Source of the DNA: Bermanella sp044597725
GTDB lineage: Bacteria > Pseudomonadota > Gammaproteobacteria > Pseudomonadales > Oceanobacteraceae
Reading direction: 5' to 3'
Length of the DNA: 64,000 bases
Assembly: GCF_044597725.1 (NCBI RefSeq)
Contig: NZ_CP139003.1
Location: 2,480,001 to 2,544,000, forward strand
Part shown: piece by piece, positions 42,041-51,998 of the stretch
How the letters are laid out: each line of letters opens with the position of its first letter
Numbering within the stretch: position 1 is the first letter of the stretch
Notes under the pieces: generated by a model
The model's input: only the letters and a program-made list of their open reading frames with translations
Told to the model about the DNA's origin: nothing
The model's database searches: none
Made by a program: the position numbers and the translations under genes

Positions 42041-45000
42041 ATGATTGATTGGATCGCGCGTCAATTCACCATACCGCCAGATAGTATTTTAATATACGGC
42101 GTTTACGACCCGTGGTTGGTGGGTTTATCAATCTTTATCGCTATGTTTGCCTCGTTTATGGGGCTGCAGGTGGCGTCTCAGGCTGCACTTACTTCCTCCC
42201 GCAAACGCCGTCAATCTATGCTGTTTGTAGGTAGCATTGCCCTTGGTGGCGGCATTTGGACCATGCATTTCATAGGTATGTTGGCGTTCGAGTTATGTAC
42301 CACTGTTGAATATGGCTGGCAGCTTACCTTATTGTCGCTATTTCCCGGAATTGGCGCATCTTGGATTGCGCTCAATTATATCAACCATCATCAACAAGGA
42401 TTCAAACCGCTATTCATTGGTGGCACGTTAGTTGGTGCAGGTATTGGCACCATGCACTACATGGGTATGGCGGCCATGGAAACCGCCCCCTTGCTGCGTT
42501 ATAACCTAGCCATGTTTGCCCTTTCTATTGTGGTTGCAATAACCCTAGCCATGTTATCTCTGTGGGTTCGCTATGGCCTTGCAAAACTTTGGAAACAAAG
42601 TGACCACGATGCTAGAGCGACGTTAATTGCCAGTATCGTCATGGGTGTGGCCATTGCGGGCATGCATTATACGGGCATGGCCGCTGCTCGGTTTGTTCGC
42701 CCTGAAGGGCTTGAGCTTAGCAATCAAAGCTCCCATATCTCTACCTATTTGGCATTAGGTGTTGCCTCTGTAACTATTCTGATGATCGGTTTGGTCTTGG
42801 GTATTAACCTAATTTACCGATACAAGGATATCTCGCAAACAGCACAGGAGAATGAGCGCCGCATACGGGCCATGATGAACACAGCTGTCGATGGCATTGT
42901 CACCATCGACAGCCATGGCACCATTGGCAACATAAATAAAGCAACTGAAAAACTACTGGGTTGGTCTCCTGCCGAGCTTCAAGGTCAAAACGTTAAGATG
43001 CTTATGCCCGAGCCATTTCGTTCGGAACATGATGGCTACTTGCAGCGCTATTTAAAAACAGGTGAAGCACGCATTATAGGCACGGGGCGAGAAGTAGAAG
43101 CGGTACACAAAAATGGTGAGCGCATTGCTATTCGTTTGGCTATTGGCCACGTAAAAATGGCGGCGGATGATTTTTTTGTTGCCTTCATTACCGATATTCG
43201 TCAACGCTTACAAATGGAGCAAGCACTACGGGAAAATGAAGAGAAGTTTCGTTCCCTCATTTCTAATATCCCAGGTATTGCTTATCGCTGTGGAGATGAA
43301 TGCCATGAATCTATGATATTCATTAGTGATGCTGTGGAAACCATTACTGGGTACCCAGCTAACGAATTTATTTTGCCAAATCCAAAGCGTCATTTCATCG
43401 ATATTGTTCATCCAGATGATAGGCAACTGTTTAATCAAAGAAACGCATCGCAAAAGATTTTTCATTTAGAGTACCGCATTATACATAAAGATGACGAAAT
43501 ACATTGGGTGATGGAGCAAGGCAGTTTAGTTCATAACCAACAAACGGGTGATGTTTGGCGCGACGGTTTCATAATGGATATTACAGAACGCCGTGAAATG
43601 GAACTGGCATTACGAGAAGCAAAAGAAAAAGCGGAACAAGCTGCTGCTGCTCGCGCTGCATTCATGGCGAATATGAGCCATGAAATCCGCACGCCCATGA
43701 ATGCCATTATTGGCTTTAGTGATATTTTACTTGAAAGCATGGTTGAGAGTGAACAACAACGCCAGCTTAAAACCATTAATCAATCGGCTAAATCGTTACT
43801 GCATTTATTGAATGATATTTTAGACAGCGCCAAACTTGAAAAAGGAAAGCTGGCCCTAGAGGTTCGGGATTTTTCTCTTATTCAAGAAGTGGATGCAGTT
43901 GTTTCTACGTTTTGGTTGCAAGCGCATTCAAAGGGCCTCAAACTCACGGCTGATCTCTCACCTAAATTAGCAAAACATTACAGCGGCTCCCCTGAACGAA
44001 TTCGTCAAGTTTTAACTAATTTAATTAGTAACTCGGTCAAATTTACCGAAAAAGGCTATGTGAAAATTAGTGTTTACCCAATTGAAAACCAACACGTTGA
44101 GTTTTTAATTGAAGATACCGGCATTGGTATGAGCCAAGAGCAAGTCGATAAAGTATTTGAGCCATTCACTCAGGCAGATGCATCCATGAGCCGGCGCTTT
44201 GGTGGAACCGGATTGGGCACAACTATAAGTAAACAACTGGTAGAGCTTATGGAGGGTAAAATTGAGGCCAAAAGCGAACAAGGTCGTGGTAGCCAATTTC
44301 GCGTTATCTTGCCCCTTACACCGTGTTTATCTGCCGTTTCTGAACAACAAATTCAACGCATCCATTTACCGCCCATGACCATTTTAGTGGTGGACGATAT
44401 ATCGCAAAATATCGAACTACTAACCATTATGCTAAAGCGAGATGGGCACACAGTACTAAATTCTCGAGACGGTCAACAGGCACTAGTGCGCATGTCTACC
44501 GAAAAAAATATTGACCTTGTATTAATGGATTTACAAATGCCAGTAATGGATGGTCTAGCTGCATCACGAGAAAGGCGTCGCCTTGAGCATACCAATAAAC
44601 TCAAACATCTACCCATTATTGCTCTTACCGCCAGTGTATTAGCCGACGATCAAAATGCGGCCAAAGCCGCAGGCATGGATGGCTTCGCCAACAAACCTAT
44701 AGACCCTTTGCAATTAAACAAAGTCATTGCCGAAGTACTCAATATTGATATAGAAGAACATAGTTTGGCACAGAGTGAACCAGAGCACGGCAAAATGGTT
44801 GATGAAGCACGCGGCATCGCCTTATGGGGAAGCAAAGAAGATTATTATCAACAATTAGAATACTTTGTTAGCAAACATAAACAGGATTTCGAGCAACTTA
44901 AAGAATACTGCAATACAAACGATTGGCGTAACTTGCAATCATTAGCTCATACTTTAAAAGGCATCTGTGGCAACCTTTCATTAACGTGCTTAATGCGTAC

Positions 45001-45370
45001 ACTTGAGAAAGTAGAATCAATTTTGCAAAGCCATCCAAGTCAATGTGAAGATTTAATTAATGATATTCATGTCTATTTTGATCAGGTAGATTCCAAGGTT
45101 AAAGACTATAAAGCGAATAAAGCTGATTCATCGACCTCTGTATTGGTCGATACGGCGGAACTATCACCGCTTCTGCTCAAAATAAAAAATGCCGCCGAAC
45201 ATAACGAAATTGAAGAAGCCTTACTGCAACGGCTACTGGAATATGAACAGACAAGTATGGGGCCAGTTGCTCTAAATATTTACAACGCAATAAACGATTT
45301 TGAATTTACACAAGCAATGCAGTTAATAGAACAACTACTGCAAACGCTATCGGTAGAGAGCGGAGGCTAA
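42041..45370 (+). CDS. MHYT-PAS-PAS hybrid sensor histidine kinase
   Basis: 1109 aa. Seven membrane helices carry three MHYT-type motifs (TMHFIGM, TMHYMGM, GMHYTGM), a proposed sensor of gases or redox through copper. PAS1 follows at about 280-390 (AVDGIVTIDSHGTIGNINKA) and PAS2 at about 400-515. HisKA has H547 in MSHEIRTPMNAIIGFSD. HATPase contains VEFLIEDTGIGMS. REC has D830 in LVLMDLQMPVMDG. A C-terminal HPt has H970 in SLAHTLKGICGNL. It thus has a full internal phosphorelay. It stops 6 bp before the HD-GYP regulator and is surely coupled with it. Confidence 0.94.
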   Translation: MIDWIARQFTIPPDSILIYGVYDPWLVGLSIFIAMFASFMGLQVASQAALTSSRKRRQSMLFVGSIALGGGIWTMHFIGMLAFELCTTVEYGWQLTLLSLFPGIGASWIALNYINHHQQGFKPLFIGGTLVGAGIGTMHYMGMAAMETAPLLRYNLAMFALSIVVAITLAMLSLWVRYGLAKLWKQSDHDARATLIASIVMGVAIAGMHYTGMAAARFVRPEGLELSNQSSHISTYLALGVASVTILMIGLVLGINLIYRYKDISQTAQENERRIRAMMNTAVDGIVTIDSHGTIGNINKATEKLLGWSPAELQGQNVKMLMPEPFRSEHDGYLQRYLKTGEARIIGTGREVEAVHKNGERIAIRLAIGHVKMAADDFFVAFITDIRQRLQMEQALRENEEKFRSLISNIPGIAYRCGDECHESMIFISDAVETITGYPANEFILPNPKRHFIDIVHPDDRQLFNQRNASQKIFHLEYRIIHKDDEIHWVMEQGSLVHNQQTGDVWRDGFIMDITERREMELALREAKEKAEQAAAARAAFMANMSHEIRTPMNAIIGFSDILLESMVESEQQRQLKTINQSAKSLLHLLNDILDSAKLEKGKLALEVRDFSLIQEVDAVVSTFWLQAHSKGLKLTADLSPKLAKHYSGSPERIRQVLTNLISNSVKFTEKGYVKISVYPIENQHVEFLIEDTGIGMSQEQVDKVFEPFTQADASMSRRFGGTGLGTTISKQLVELMEGKIEAKSEQGRGSQFRVILPLTPCLSAVSEQQIQRIHLPPMTILVVDDISQNIELLTIMLKRDGHTVLNSRDGQQALVRMSTEKNIDLVLMDLQMPVMDGLAASRERRRLEHTNKLKHLPIIALTASVLADDQNAAKAAGMDGFANKPIDPLQLNKVIAEVLNIDIEEHSLAQSEPEHGKMVDEARGIALWGSKEDYYQQLEYFVSKHKQDFEQLKEYCNTNDWRNLQSLAHTLKGICGNLSLTCLMRTLEKVESILQSHPSQCEDLINDIHVYFDQVDSKVKDYKANKADSSTSVLVDTAELSPLLLKIKNAAEHNEIEEALLQRLLEYEQTSMGPVALNIYNAINDFEFTQAMQLIEQLLQTLSVESGG

Positions 45371-45376
45371 AACCCT

Positions 45377-46360
45377 ATGCAAAGTATTCAAACCACGTTA
45401 CTCATTGTCGATGATGAACCTGCCAATCTACGCGTATTGAAACAAATACTGCAAGATGATTATCGTTTAGTATTTGCCAAAAGTGGTATGGAAGCCCTTC
45501 GTCTAGTTGACGAACAAAGGCCCAACTTAATTCTTCTAGATATTATGATGCCTGATATGACAGGGTTTGAAGTATGTAAAAAACTTAAAGCAAAACGGGA
45601 ATTTGCCAGTATTCCGGTTATCTTTGTAACGGCATTAAACGAAGATACCGATGAGACCCAGGGCTTTGAGGTAGGTGCGGTAGATTACATAACCAAACCC
45701 GTATCGGCTTCGGTGGTCAAAGTCCGAGTCCGTACACACCTTTCACTTGTGCAAGCCGATGAACTACGCGCTACACGCTTACAAGTTATTCAGCGATTAG
45801 GCCGAGCGGCTGAATATAAAGACAATGAAACCGGCATGCATGTTATGCGCATGAGTCACTTTTCAAAAGTATTGGCCCTAGCCTATGGGTTTAACGAAGC
45901 ACAGGCCGATATGCTATTGCATGCTGCACCCATGCATGATGTTGGTAAAATTGGCATACCCGATAGCATTATGCTCAAACCGGGGAAACTCACTACAGAA
46001 GAATTCGAAACCATGAAAGCACACCCACAAATTGGTGCCGATATACTGGGTGAAGAAGATTCGGATTTAATTAGCCTAGCTAAAGTTATTGCCCTAACCC
46101 ACCACGAAAAATGGGATGGAAGTGGCTACCCTAATGCTCTTAAAGGTGAAGATATACCCATTGAAGGACGTATTATTGCCATAGCAGATGTATTTGATGC
46201 ACTCACCAGTAAACGCCCATATAAAGAAGCGTGGAGTATTGAGGACACCATGGCTCACATAACCAACCAGAGTGGAAAGCACTTCGATCCAAAGCTAGTA
46301 GATTTGCTAGCCCAAAACCTCGAAGAGATTTTAGAGATAAAGGCCCGATTTAAAGATTAA
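45377..46360 (+). CDS. HD-GYP domain response regulator (cyclic di-GMP phosphodiesterase)
   Basis: 327 aa. An N-terminal receiver has D55 in LILLDIMMPDMTG and K at FVTALNEDTDE...YITKPV. A C-terminal HD-GYP domain has APMHDVGKIGIPDSIMLKPG, HHEKWDGSGYPNALKGEDIP (GYP intact) and IADVFDALTSKRPYKEAW. All metal ligands seem present, so c-di-GMP hydrolysis is expected, controlled by phosphotransfer from the upstream hybrid kinase. Confidence 0.94.
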   Translation: MQSIQTTLLIVDDEPANLRVLKQILQDDYRLVFAKSGMEALRLVDEQRPNLILLDIMMPDMTGFEVCKKLKAKREFASIPVIFVTALNEDTDETQGFEVGAVDYITKPVSASVVKVRVRTHLSLVQADELRATRLQVIQRLGRAAEYKDNETGMHVMRMSHFSKVLALAYGFNEAQADMLLHAAPMHDVGKIGIPDSIMLKPGKLTTEEFETMKAHPQIGADILGEEDSDLISLAKVIALTHHEKWDGSGYPNALKGEDIPIEGRIIAIADVFDALTSKRPYKEAWSIEDTMAHITNQSGKHFDPKLVDLLAQNLEEILEIKARFKD

Positions 46361-46387
46361 TAACTAAGATTTAATACGATATGAGGT

Positions 46388-46714
46388 TTAATGTGCCATA
46401 AAATTACAAAGCACCGACATGAAAGCAAGACCCAAAATAAAACCAACTAAAACACCACTAAAACTTGTTTTCTTGACCACAACTTGAGTATCTAACGGTT
46501 CTGGTTGCTGAGCATCCCACTCCTCAACAATTTCTTTGGCTTGGGCATAGTCATCGTCATCAACCATCACTCTTGCTAAACCCATTGTTTGAATCTCTCC
46601 CACACCGCCTTGCAGATGCTCACCATCGACTCTGCCCGTTAGGCCCGCTTGTTCAAGCAAATTAAGAATCATATGAGCTTCAATTGCATTAGTTGCTTCG
46701 TATACTAGTTTCAT
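46388..46714 (-). CDS. DUF2007-type putative signal-transducing protein
   Basis: 108 aa. The N-terminal domain MKLVYEATNAIEAHMILNLL...GLARVMVDDDDYAQAKEIVEEW has the PII-like compact fold of DUF2007. A C-terminal membrane helix (VLVGFILGLAFMSVLCNF) follows. It ends 5 bp from the transglutaminase gene upstream, so the two form an operon. Function is unknown for the family. Confidence 0.8.
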   Translation of the reverse strand: MKLVYEATNAIEAHMILNLLEQAGLTGRVDGEHLQGGVGEIQTMGLARVMVDDDDYAQAKEIVEEWDAQQPEPLDTQVVVKKTSFSGVLVGFILGLAFMSVLCNFMAH

Positions 46715-46719
46715 AAAAA

Positions 46720-47304
46720 TTACTTAACTCCTATTAACTGAACATCGGGCAAATTGTCAGCGACGTTCTGAAACGTCTCGTATTTTAGAAGCACATCAAC
46801 AATAGGAGCAATTGGTTCGGCCCAAATCTCGGGTAAATCCGCCTCACCTTCAGATATAATTGGATATGCCAAACGCTCAACGGGGGGCGAAAATTCAGCA
46901 GCCACACCCGCTTTGTTACCTCTCGCGTCTACTCGATACCAACCGTGGGTTTCAAGATATACGGCATTTAGGCCATGTAAACAAAATGGAGGGGCATCAT
47001 TACTAATGGTCAGCCGTTGATAGCATAGGCCAGCAGGAATATCGTTGGCACGCAGCAATGCTGCCAGCAAGTGGCTTTTGGCAAAGCAAAAGCCCGTACC
47101 ATGCTTAAGTACATCCGATGCTTTACATGTAATAGGATTGCACTGGTAATCCCAGCTATGCTGAATTTCATCACGAACAAACTTAAAACATACTTCAGCA
47201 ATATGTTCTTTACTTGAAAGGCCATGGGCTAGACTTTTTGCCATGGCTAAAACAGAAGGGGTGCTCCAGTCGATATATTCGCTTGATTCGAGAAACGCTT
47301 GCAC
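46720..47304 (-). CDS. Transglutaminase-like cysteine protease domain protein
   Basis: 194 aa, GTG start. Catalytic triad blocks: Cys in GTGFCFAKSHLLAALLR, His in FCLHGLNAVYL, Asp in GWYRVDARGN. It has no signal peptide and is therefore cytosolic. The family hydrolyses or crosslinks peptide amides; the substrate is not known. It is the first gene of a two-gene operon. Confidence 0.85.
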   Translation of the reverse strand: MQAFLESSEYIDWSTPSVLAMAKSLAHGLSSKEHIAEVCFKFVRDEIQHSWDYQCNPITCKASDVLKHGTGFCFAKSHLLAALLRANDIPAGLCYQRLTISNDAPPFCLHGLNAVYLETHGWYRVDARGNKAGVAAEFSPPVERLAYPIISEGEADLPEIWAEPIAPIVDVLLKYETFQNVADNLPDVQLIGVK

Positions 47305-47347
47305 GAAATTAACATCCTTATATTCTATATTGCTATCAGACTTATAT

Positions 47348-47653
47348 TTAACAAACCGCCTTGTATTCCATCCAATGGATCACATTACCTGCAATGACAA
47401 TGCTTCCAGATACAATGGCAGATGCCGAAGAAACGATACCACCAACAACCAAGCAATCCCTGAGATCTTTGAACGTCTCATCATCATCGCAATTGAACGA
47501 GAGATCAGCAATATCAAGTGATAGTCGCTTAGTTCCCATATCGCACCTTAAATAATAATCTTGCTCGCCAGAACTCACAGGATAAAAAACGCAGGCGCTA
47601 AGGCTAGCGACCACCATGAGGGATAAACAAAATCTGATACTTCCTGTAATCAC
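47348..47653 (-). CDS. Small putative lipoprotein
   Basis: 101 aa, GTG start. It begins MITGSIRFCLSLMVVASLSA; the lipobox LSAC has lipidation at Cys21. The mature part has several cysteines, and a hydrophobic stretch near the end (VGGIVSSASAIVSGSIVIAG) could insert in a membrane. No family is recognised. Confidence 0.6.
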   Translation of the reverse strand: MITGSIRFCLSLMVVASLSACVFYPVSSGEQDYYLRCDMGTKRLSLDIADLSFNCDDDETFKDLRDCLVVGGIVSSASAIVSGSIVIAGNVIHWMEYKAVC

Positions 47654-47716
47654 TTAACAGTCCTAGATTTAAGTCTAAACAACATATGCAATACGTTGGT
47701 AAACACTCTTCAATAT

Positions 47717-48559
47717 TTAACGAAAGCGACTATTTGAAGCAGCTGCTAAATCCGTCATTGCACTTTTTAGTGCCCCAACAAGTGCTTCAGCTGCGACATC
47801 ATTAAACTTTTTACCTGCAGCTGACTTATTGAACGCTTCGTACTGTTTTAAATCTTCAATACTTATATTTCGATGAGAGTATAGAAGCGATAATACCAAA
47901 AACTGATCCAACTGGGCTTTCATAGCAGGAGCATTTGCAGCCAACTGTTGTTTTATTGGTTCCAAGTCCACAGGTTTTCCGCCGGAGTTCGCAATCGCCA
48001 TGCTCTCTACTAGCGCAAGAGTTATCTGCTGCTGCATCGAGAGAAAGCTTTCGGACAAATCAAGTGAATCGAGGATGCGCTGCTCAAGTGCTACACGTTC
48101 CTGATTCGACATCAGTTCACTTGCCATGGCCATCATTTTTTGTTGGCTATCAGCGGTATTTGAAGCATTCTCAGCAGCGGTAATTTTTTTACCTAGGTCT
48201 GAGCGATACCACTCTAGTGACTTTTCTACAACCTGCTCGGATAAGTTATTTGCTACCCTTTTGTTAACCTTGGCCGTCAAGTTTTCCTCACTTAAATGCT
48301 CGTTAGACAAGGAAGCTAAGGTGTTTTGCATCTCTTCGGACAGACCACTTCTAGACGCGCCGTCCTTTAAGCCTGCATTAAACTGTGTGTTAATTCCGGA
48401 CAAGGCTTCGTACATACCCGAAATTTTTAATAGTTCGTGCTCGTCGTCAGTTAATCCATCAGCAGCCTGAATTTGTGCGGCAAATGTTAGTACAAGCGCT
48501 ATACACGCCAATTTTTGCACGTGATGCCCTATCTTTTTAAAGTGTTTGTGTAATCCCAT
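47717..48559 (-). CDS. Exported DUF2059-like protein
   Basis: 280 aa from the ATG at 48559, with GGAAGG 9 bases ahead; a further ATG at 48577 overlaps that site. A signal peptide ends near AAQIQAADG. The mature part is all-helical. EQVVEKSLEWYRSDLGKKIT and QYEAFNKSAAGKKFNDVAAE are two copies of the motif (W/Y-S/N-x2-G-K-K) that defines DUF2059-type repeats. Function unknown. It is divergent from the DUF3857 gene. Confidence 0.75.
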   Translation of the reverse strand: MGLHKHFKKIGHHVQKLACIALVLTFAAQIQAADGLTDDEHELLKISGMYEALSGINTQFNAGLKDGASRSGLSEEMQNTLASLSNEHLSEENLTAKVNKRVANNLSEQVVEKSLEWYRSDLGKKITAAENASNTADSQQKMMAMASELMSNQERVALEQRILDSLDLSESFLSMQQQITLALVESMAIANSGGKPVDLEPIKQQLAANAPAMKAQLDQFLVLSLLYSHRNISIEDLKQYEAFNKSAAGKKFNDVAAEALVGALKSAMTDLAAASNSRFR

Positions 48560-48765
48560 TTTGAATGACCTTCCCATTTGTTATTTACGAATAAGCAGAT
48601 TCCAACTACTTAAAACCGCATCTGGTATCAGTTGACTCAGGCGCCAAGCTAAAATAGCTAAAAATTGATATGAGCTTAACCCAATGCTTCATTCAAATAT
48701 ACCTTTTGAAAAGCAAAGAGGATAGAATCAAGCCCTTGAATCTAAATATTAATAAGCGGCGCTCT

Positions 48766-50850
48766 ATGAATCAAAATACCTATCGCTCAATAGGGACATA
48801 CGCAATAGGTATCGTATGTTTTTTGACCATTATTTTTAACTATGGAAACACTGCTTTTGCAGATGAAAAGATTAAAAATACTGTACACAAACAGAATGGA
48901 TTAGAAGTAACACTGCAACAAATACCTGATTGGGTAGAGCCACGGGCCACTCCTAAGCCAGGAAATGCAAAATCATCAGGAAACGTGCGTTACCACCTGT
49001 ATGATCAACAAGGCTATGCAGACGATCAAATTCAACAATACTTCCGAATTGTAAAAGAAGCTAAAAATACGTCGGGCTTAGAAGTGGCTTCTCAACACGA
49101 AATTGCTTACAACCCCGACTTTCAAAAGCTATTCATTCATACCGCTAATGTTTATCGCAACAATCAACTCGTGTATTCGCTAGATAGCAAAGATATTAAA
49201 CTGTTCAGCAAAGAGGATGAACTCGAACAGGGCCTGTTATCTGGCCTCGCCAGTGCCCTCATCCTTATTCCGTCTACCCAAATCGGCGACATCATTGATA
49301 TCCAGTATAGCATTAGAGGCTCCAATCCAGTCTTTGGTAACCGACTATCACTCAGTTTTGACCTAGGTTGGTCTATCCCAATAGATCATGCACAAGCTAG
49401 ATTTGTTGTGCCTCAAAATAAAACAGTTAAATACAAAACCTTAGGTACGTCCATAGAACCAAAGATAACCAGTAATAAATTTGGCCAAATATACGAATGG
49501 CGATTAAAAGACCCAACACCGATTTTTGATGAAGGGCAATACCCTCCTGGGTTCAATCGTTACCCGTATGTTTCTATATCCGAATACACTAGTTGGCAAG
49601 AAGTTGTTAATCAACAACAACCCTTTTATAGCAACAGAGCACTCCCAAACGATTTGAAACGCACTATAGCTCAGAAAGTAGAGGGGCTTAGCAAACCACA
49701 ACAAGTCACCACGGCACTTCGCTTTGTACAAGAGCAGGTACGTTATCTAGGCCTTGAATATGGTACCAACGCGTTCAAACCACGAACACCGATAGAAGTA
49801 TGGGAAAACAGACGAGGTGACTGCAAGGAAAAAACATTGCTGCTAATTGCCATTTTAGAGTTCCTAGATATTAAAGCGTATCCGGCACTAGTTAATACTG
49901 GGTATCGTGAAGGGCTTCGTAATTCAATACCCGCTCCCAACCGTTTTAATCATGTTATTACGCAGGTGATATTAGGAGAGAACTCGTATTGGTTGGATCC
50001 AACCATGCGCCCTCAACACGGCACACTAAAAAACATAGGATACCGCTCATATGATCAAGCTTTGATACTAAAAGAAGATCAAAAACACTTAACAACAATG
50101 CCCGACGATCAACCCGAAAACCATTATACCTTCATCGAAGAAACTATATCGGTTGCTGACTATACAGCACCAATAAAGCTCAACATTACGTCTACTTACC
50201 GTGGTCGTAGTGCTGAGTATATGAAATCAAAATTCGATGATGTGCACATTGGGCAACTACAGCATGAATTTATTCAATACTATGAAAAACTATATGGCGA
50301 GGTCCTTGAATCAGAACCTCTTCGCTACGAGTACAACCATGAACTCAATGAATTTACATTCTATGAACACTACATTATTTATAACTTCTTTGATCTATCA
50401 CAGGGTGAAGTTTCATTCGGTATTGGCGCGACTGCGCTAAATGAACATCTGCATATACCACGTCAGAAAAATCGAACATCTCCCTTTTACCTAGGAAGAC
50501 CAAAACAGGTAAGACATCAAATAAAGATTCACTTCCCAAAAGAAGAGTTAAACGCAAAGCCTGATATTACGACTAAAATCAGCAATGATAGTTTTGATTA
50601 CGAATATAAAAATATCATGCTTCCAAATACATACTTGATGAATTTTCAATATAATATTAAAAAAGCGAATGTATCAAAACAATCAGCCAAGTCAGTTATT
50701 ACAGACCTAAATGAAGTAAACAATATTAGCTATCAGTCCTTCAATTATCGCCCGGATTCAGCGTTCATAGACACAATAGTTTCCAAATTAATGAAACACC
50801 GTGTTCAGAGTCCATTTAACAGTGTTGAGTCAGGCAAAAATGGAAATTAA
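48766..50850 (+). CDS. DUF3857 and transglutaminase domain protein, exported
   Basis: 694 aa from the ATG at 48766 with a signal peptide (end NTAFADEK). The first 32 codons of the longer frame have no start signal. DUF3857 covers about residues 40-240 (IPSTQIGDIIDIQYSIRGSN). The transglutaminase core follows, with the Cys in WENRRGDCKEKTLLLIAILE, His in NRFNHVITQV and Asp in YWLDPTMRPQHG. A C-terminal beta domain closes it. Periplasmic; role unknown. It overlaps the long frame of the following lipoprotein gene, and the real gap is 16 bp. Confidence 0.87.
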   Translation: MNQNTYRSIGTYAIGIVCFLTIIFNYGNTAFADEKIKNTVHKQNGLEVTLQQIPDWVEPRATPKPGNAKSSGNVRYHLYDQQGYADDQIQQYFRIVKEAKNTSGLEVASQHEIAYNPDFQKLFIHTANVYRNNQLVYSLDSKDIKLFSKEDELEQGLLSGLASALILIPSTQIGDIIDIQYSIRGSNPVFGNRLSLSFDLGWSIPIDHAQARFVVPQNKTVKYKTLGTSIEPKITSNKFGQIYEWRLKDPTPIFDEGQYPPGFNRYPYVSISEYTSWQEVVNQQQPFYSNRALPNDLKRTIAQKVEGLSKPQQVTTALRFVQEQVRYLGLEYGTNAFKPRTPIEVWENRRGDCKEKTLLLIAILEFLDIKAYPALVNTGYREGLRNSIPAPNRFNHVITQVILGENSYWLDPTMRPQHGTLKNIGYRSYDQALILKEDQKHLTTMPDDQPENHYTFIEETISVADYTAPIKLNITSTYRGRSAEYMKSKFDDVHIGQLQHEFIQYYEKLYGEVLESEPLRYEYNHELNEFTFYEHYIIYNFFDLSQGEVSFGIGATALNEHLHIPRQKNRTSPFYLGRPKQVRHQIKIHFPKEELNAKPDITTKISNDSFDYEYKNIMLPNTYLMNFQYNIKKANVSKQSAKSVITDLNEVNNISYQSFNYRPDSAFIDTIVSKLMKHRVQSPFNSVESGKNGN

Positions 50851-50866
50851 TATAAAGTTATTAAAT

Positions 50867-51979
50867 ATGAGCATTATTCAACGTACCCTTTTGGTCGCTT
50901 TTGTTTCAATTACACTTGCCTTAAGTGCCGGTTGCCAGACCATAAGTAAAAAAGCAAACCAGAATAAAACCCACACACCATCATATCTTGTCTATGAGTT
51001 TGGGCTACATTTGCAGGGTGAACAACACTTTGACCCATCCTGGTTAGATACGCAGGCTTTTACAGAGCGGGTAAATAGATCGTATAAAGAGATGAATGGC
51101 ATACTAGAAATCCCTCACCTCGATAGAGTAATGAACAAAGCCATGATAGAGACCATTGCACGTCTCTATCATAATACTAACCCCGAATGTTTTCAGATTG
51201 ATGCCAGCTTCGAGGACAGCCTAGTAAACGCGCAGTTAGAATGTACTGTAGGAGAAGGATTTGTAATCTTTGAACTGCTTATAGATACTAAAGATAACGC
51301 TCATAAATTGATTGATTTTAAGTCGATATCCAATGGAGCATGGATGAGTGAGATTCTTGCCGCTGTGTTTGCAGACCGCGCAGGATTTGCAAAAATAAAA
51401 GCATCTTATGATCTTATTAAACAGGCGAGGAATGGCAAATTAGATTACAGCAAGTACTATTCACTAAATGGTTATATTAAAACCAACAGAATGCTAGGTA
51501 TTAGTTTTAACTCGGCCAATACTGACCCAAAACTTCGTAAAGAGATTTCAATCGCCTTGCAACAGCTGTGTCCAACTGACCCTGCTTGTGCCATATCGAC
51601 GCTTGACTATTATTTTGAAACAGAACAACACACTAAAGCAATTGAGGTGTTAGAAGTTGCACGCAAAGGCTACCCGCGAAGCGAATTCATTAACCACTCC
51701 TTGGCTATTCTCAATCTCAGGACTAATAATCATCAGTCAGCAATACAATCGGCAAAAAACTTAATATGGGCAAGGCCCAGTGTCGCTCAAGGATATATAC
51801 AGCTATTTAAGGCATCGTCTGTTTCAGAAAACTATGATTTGGCCATCTATGCTGCCGCGGCTTTAATCAAAGGTTTTAATGTAAAACCCGAGGATATAAC
51901 CAATAGCTATACCAAATTGATGGCAAACAAACCGGATTTTTGGAGCGATGTTCAAGCCGCAATTGATGAATCTAAATAA
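50867..51979 (+). CDS. TPR-containing lipoprotein
   Basis: 370 aa from the ATG at 50867. LVAFVSITLALSAGC is a type II signal with the lipobox LSAGC. The C-terminal third has tetratricopeptide-like helices (TKAIEVLEVARKGYPRSEFI, NHSLAILNLRTNNHQSAIQS). It is co-transcribed with the DUF3857-transglutaminase gene, so a shared envelope function is likely (inference). No further family is seen. Confidence 0.75.
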   Translation: MSIIQRTLLVAFVSITLALSAGCQTISKKANQNKTHTPSYLVYEFGLHLQGEQHFDPSWLDTQAFTERVNRSYKEMNGILEIPHLDRVMNKAMIETIARLYHNTNPECFQIDASFEDSLVNAQLECTVGEGFVIFELLIDTKDNAHKLIDFKSISNGAWMSEILAAVFADRAGFAKIKASYDLIKQARNGKLDYSKYYSLNGYIKTNRMLGISFNSANTDPKLRKEISIALQQLCPTDPACAISTLDYYFETEQHTKAIEVLEVARKGYPRSEFINHSLAILNLRTNNHQSAIQSAKNLIWARPSVAQGYIQLFKASSVSENYDLAIYAAAALIKGFNVKPEDITNSYTKLMANKPDFWSDVQAAIDESK

Positions 51980-51998
51980 GATCGATAAGGATGGGGGC

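Noticed and set aside
48126..48470. 114-aa frame opposite the DUF2059-like gene
   Set aside because: It is a shadow of the coding frame on the other strand.
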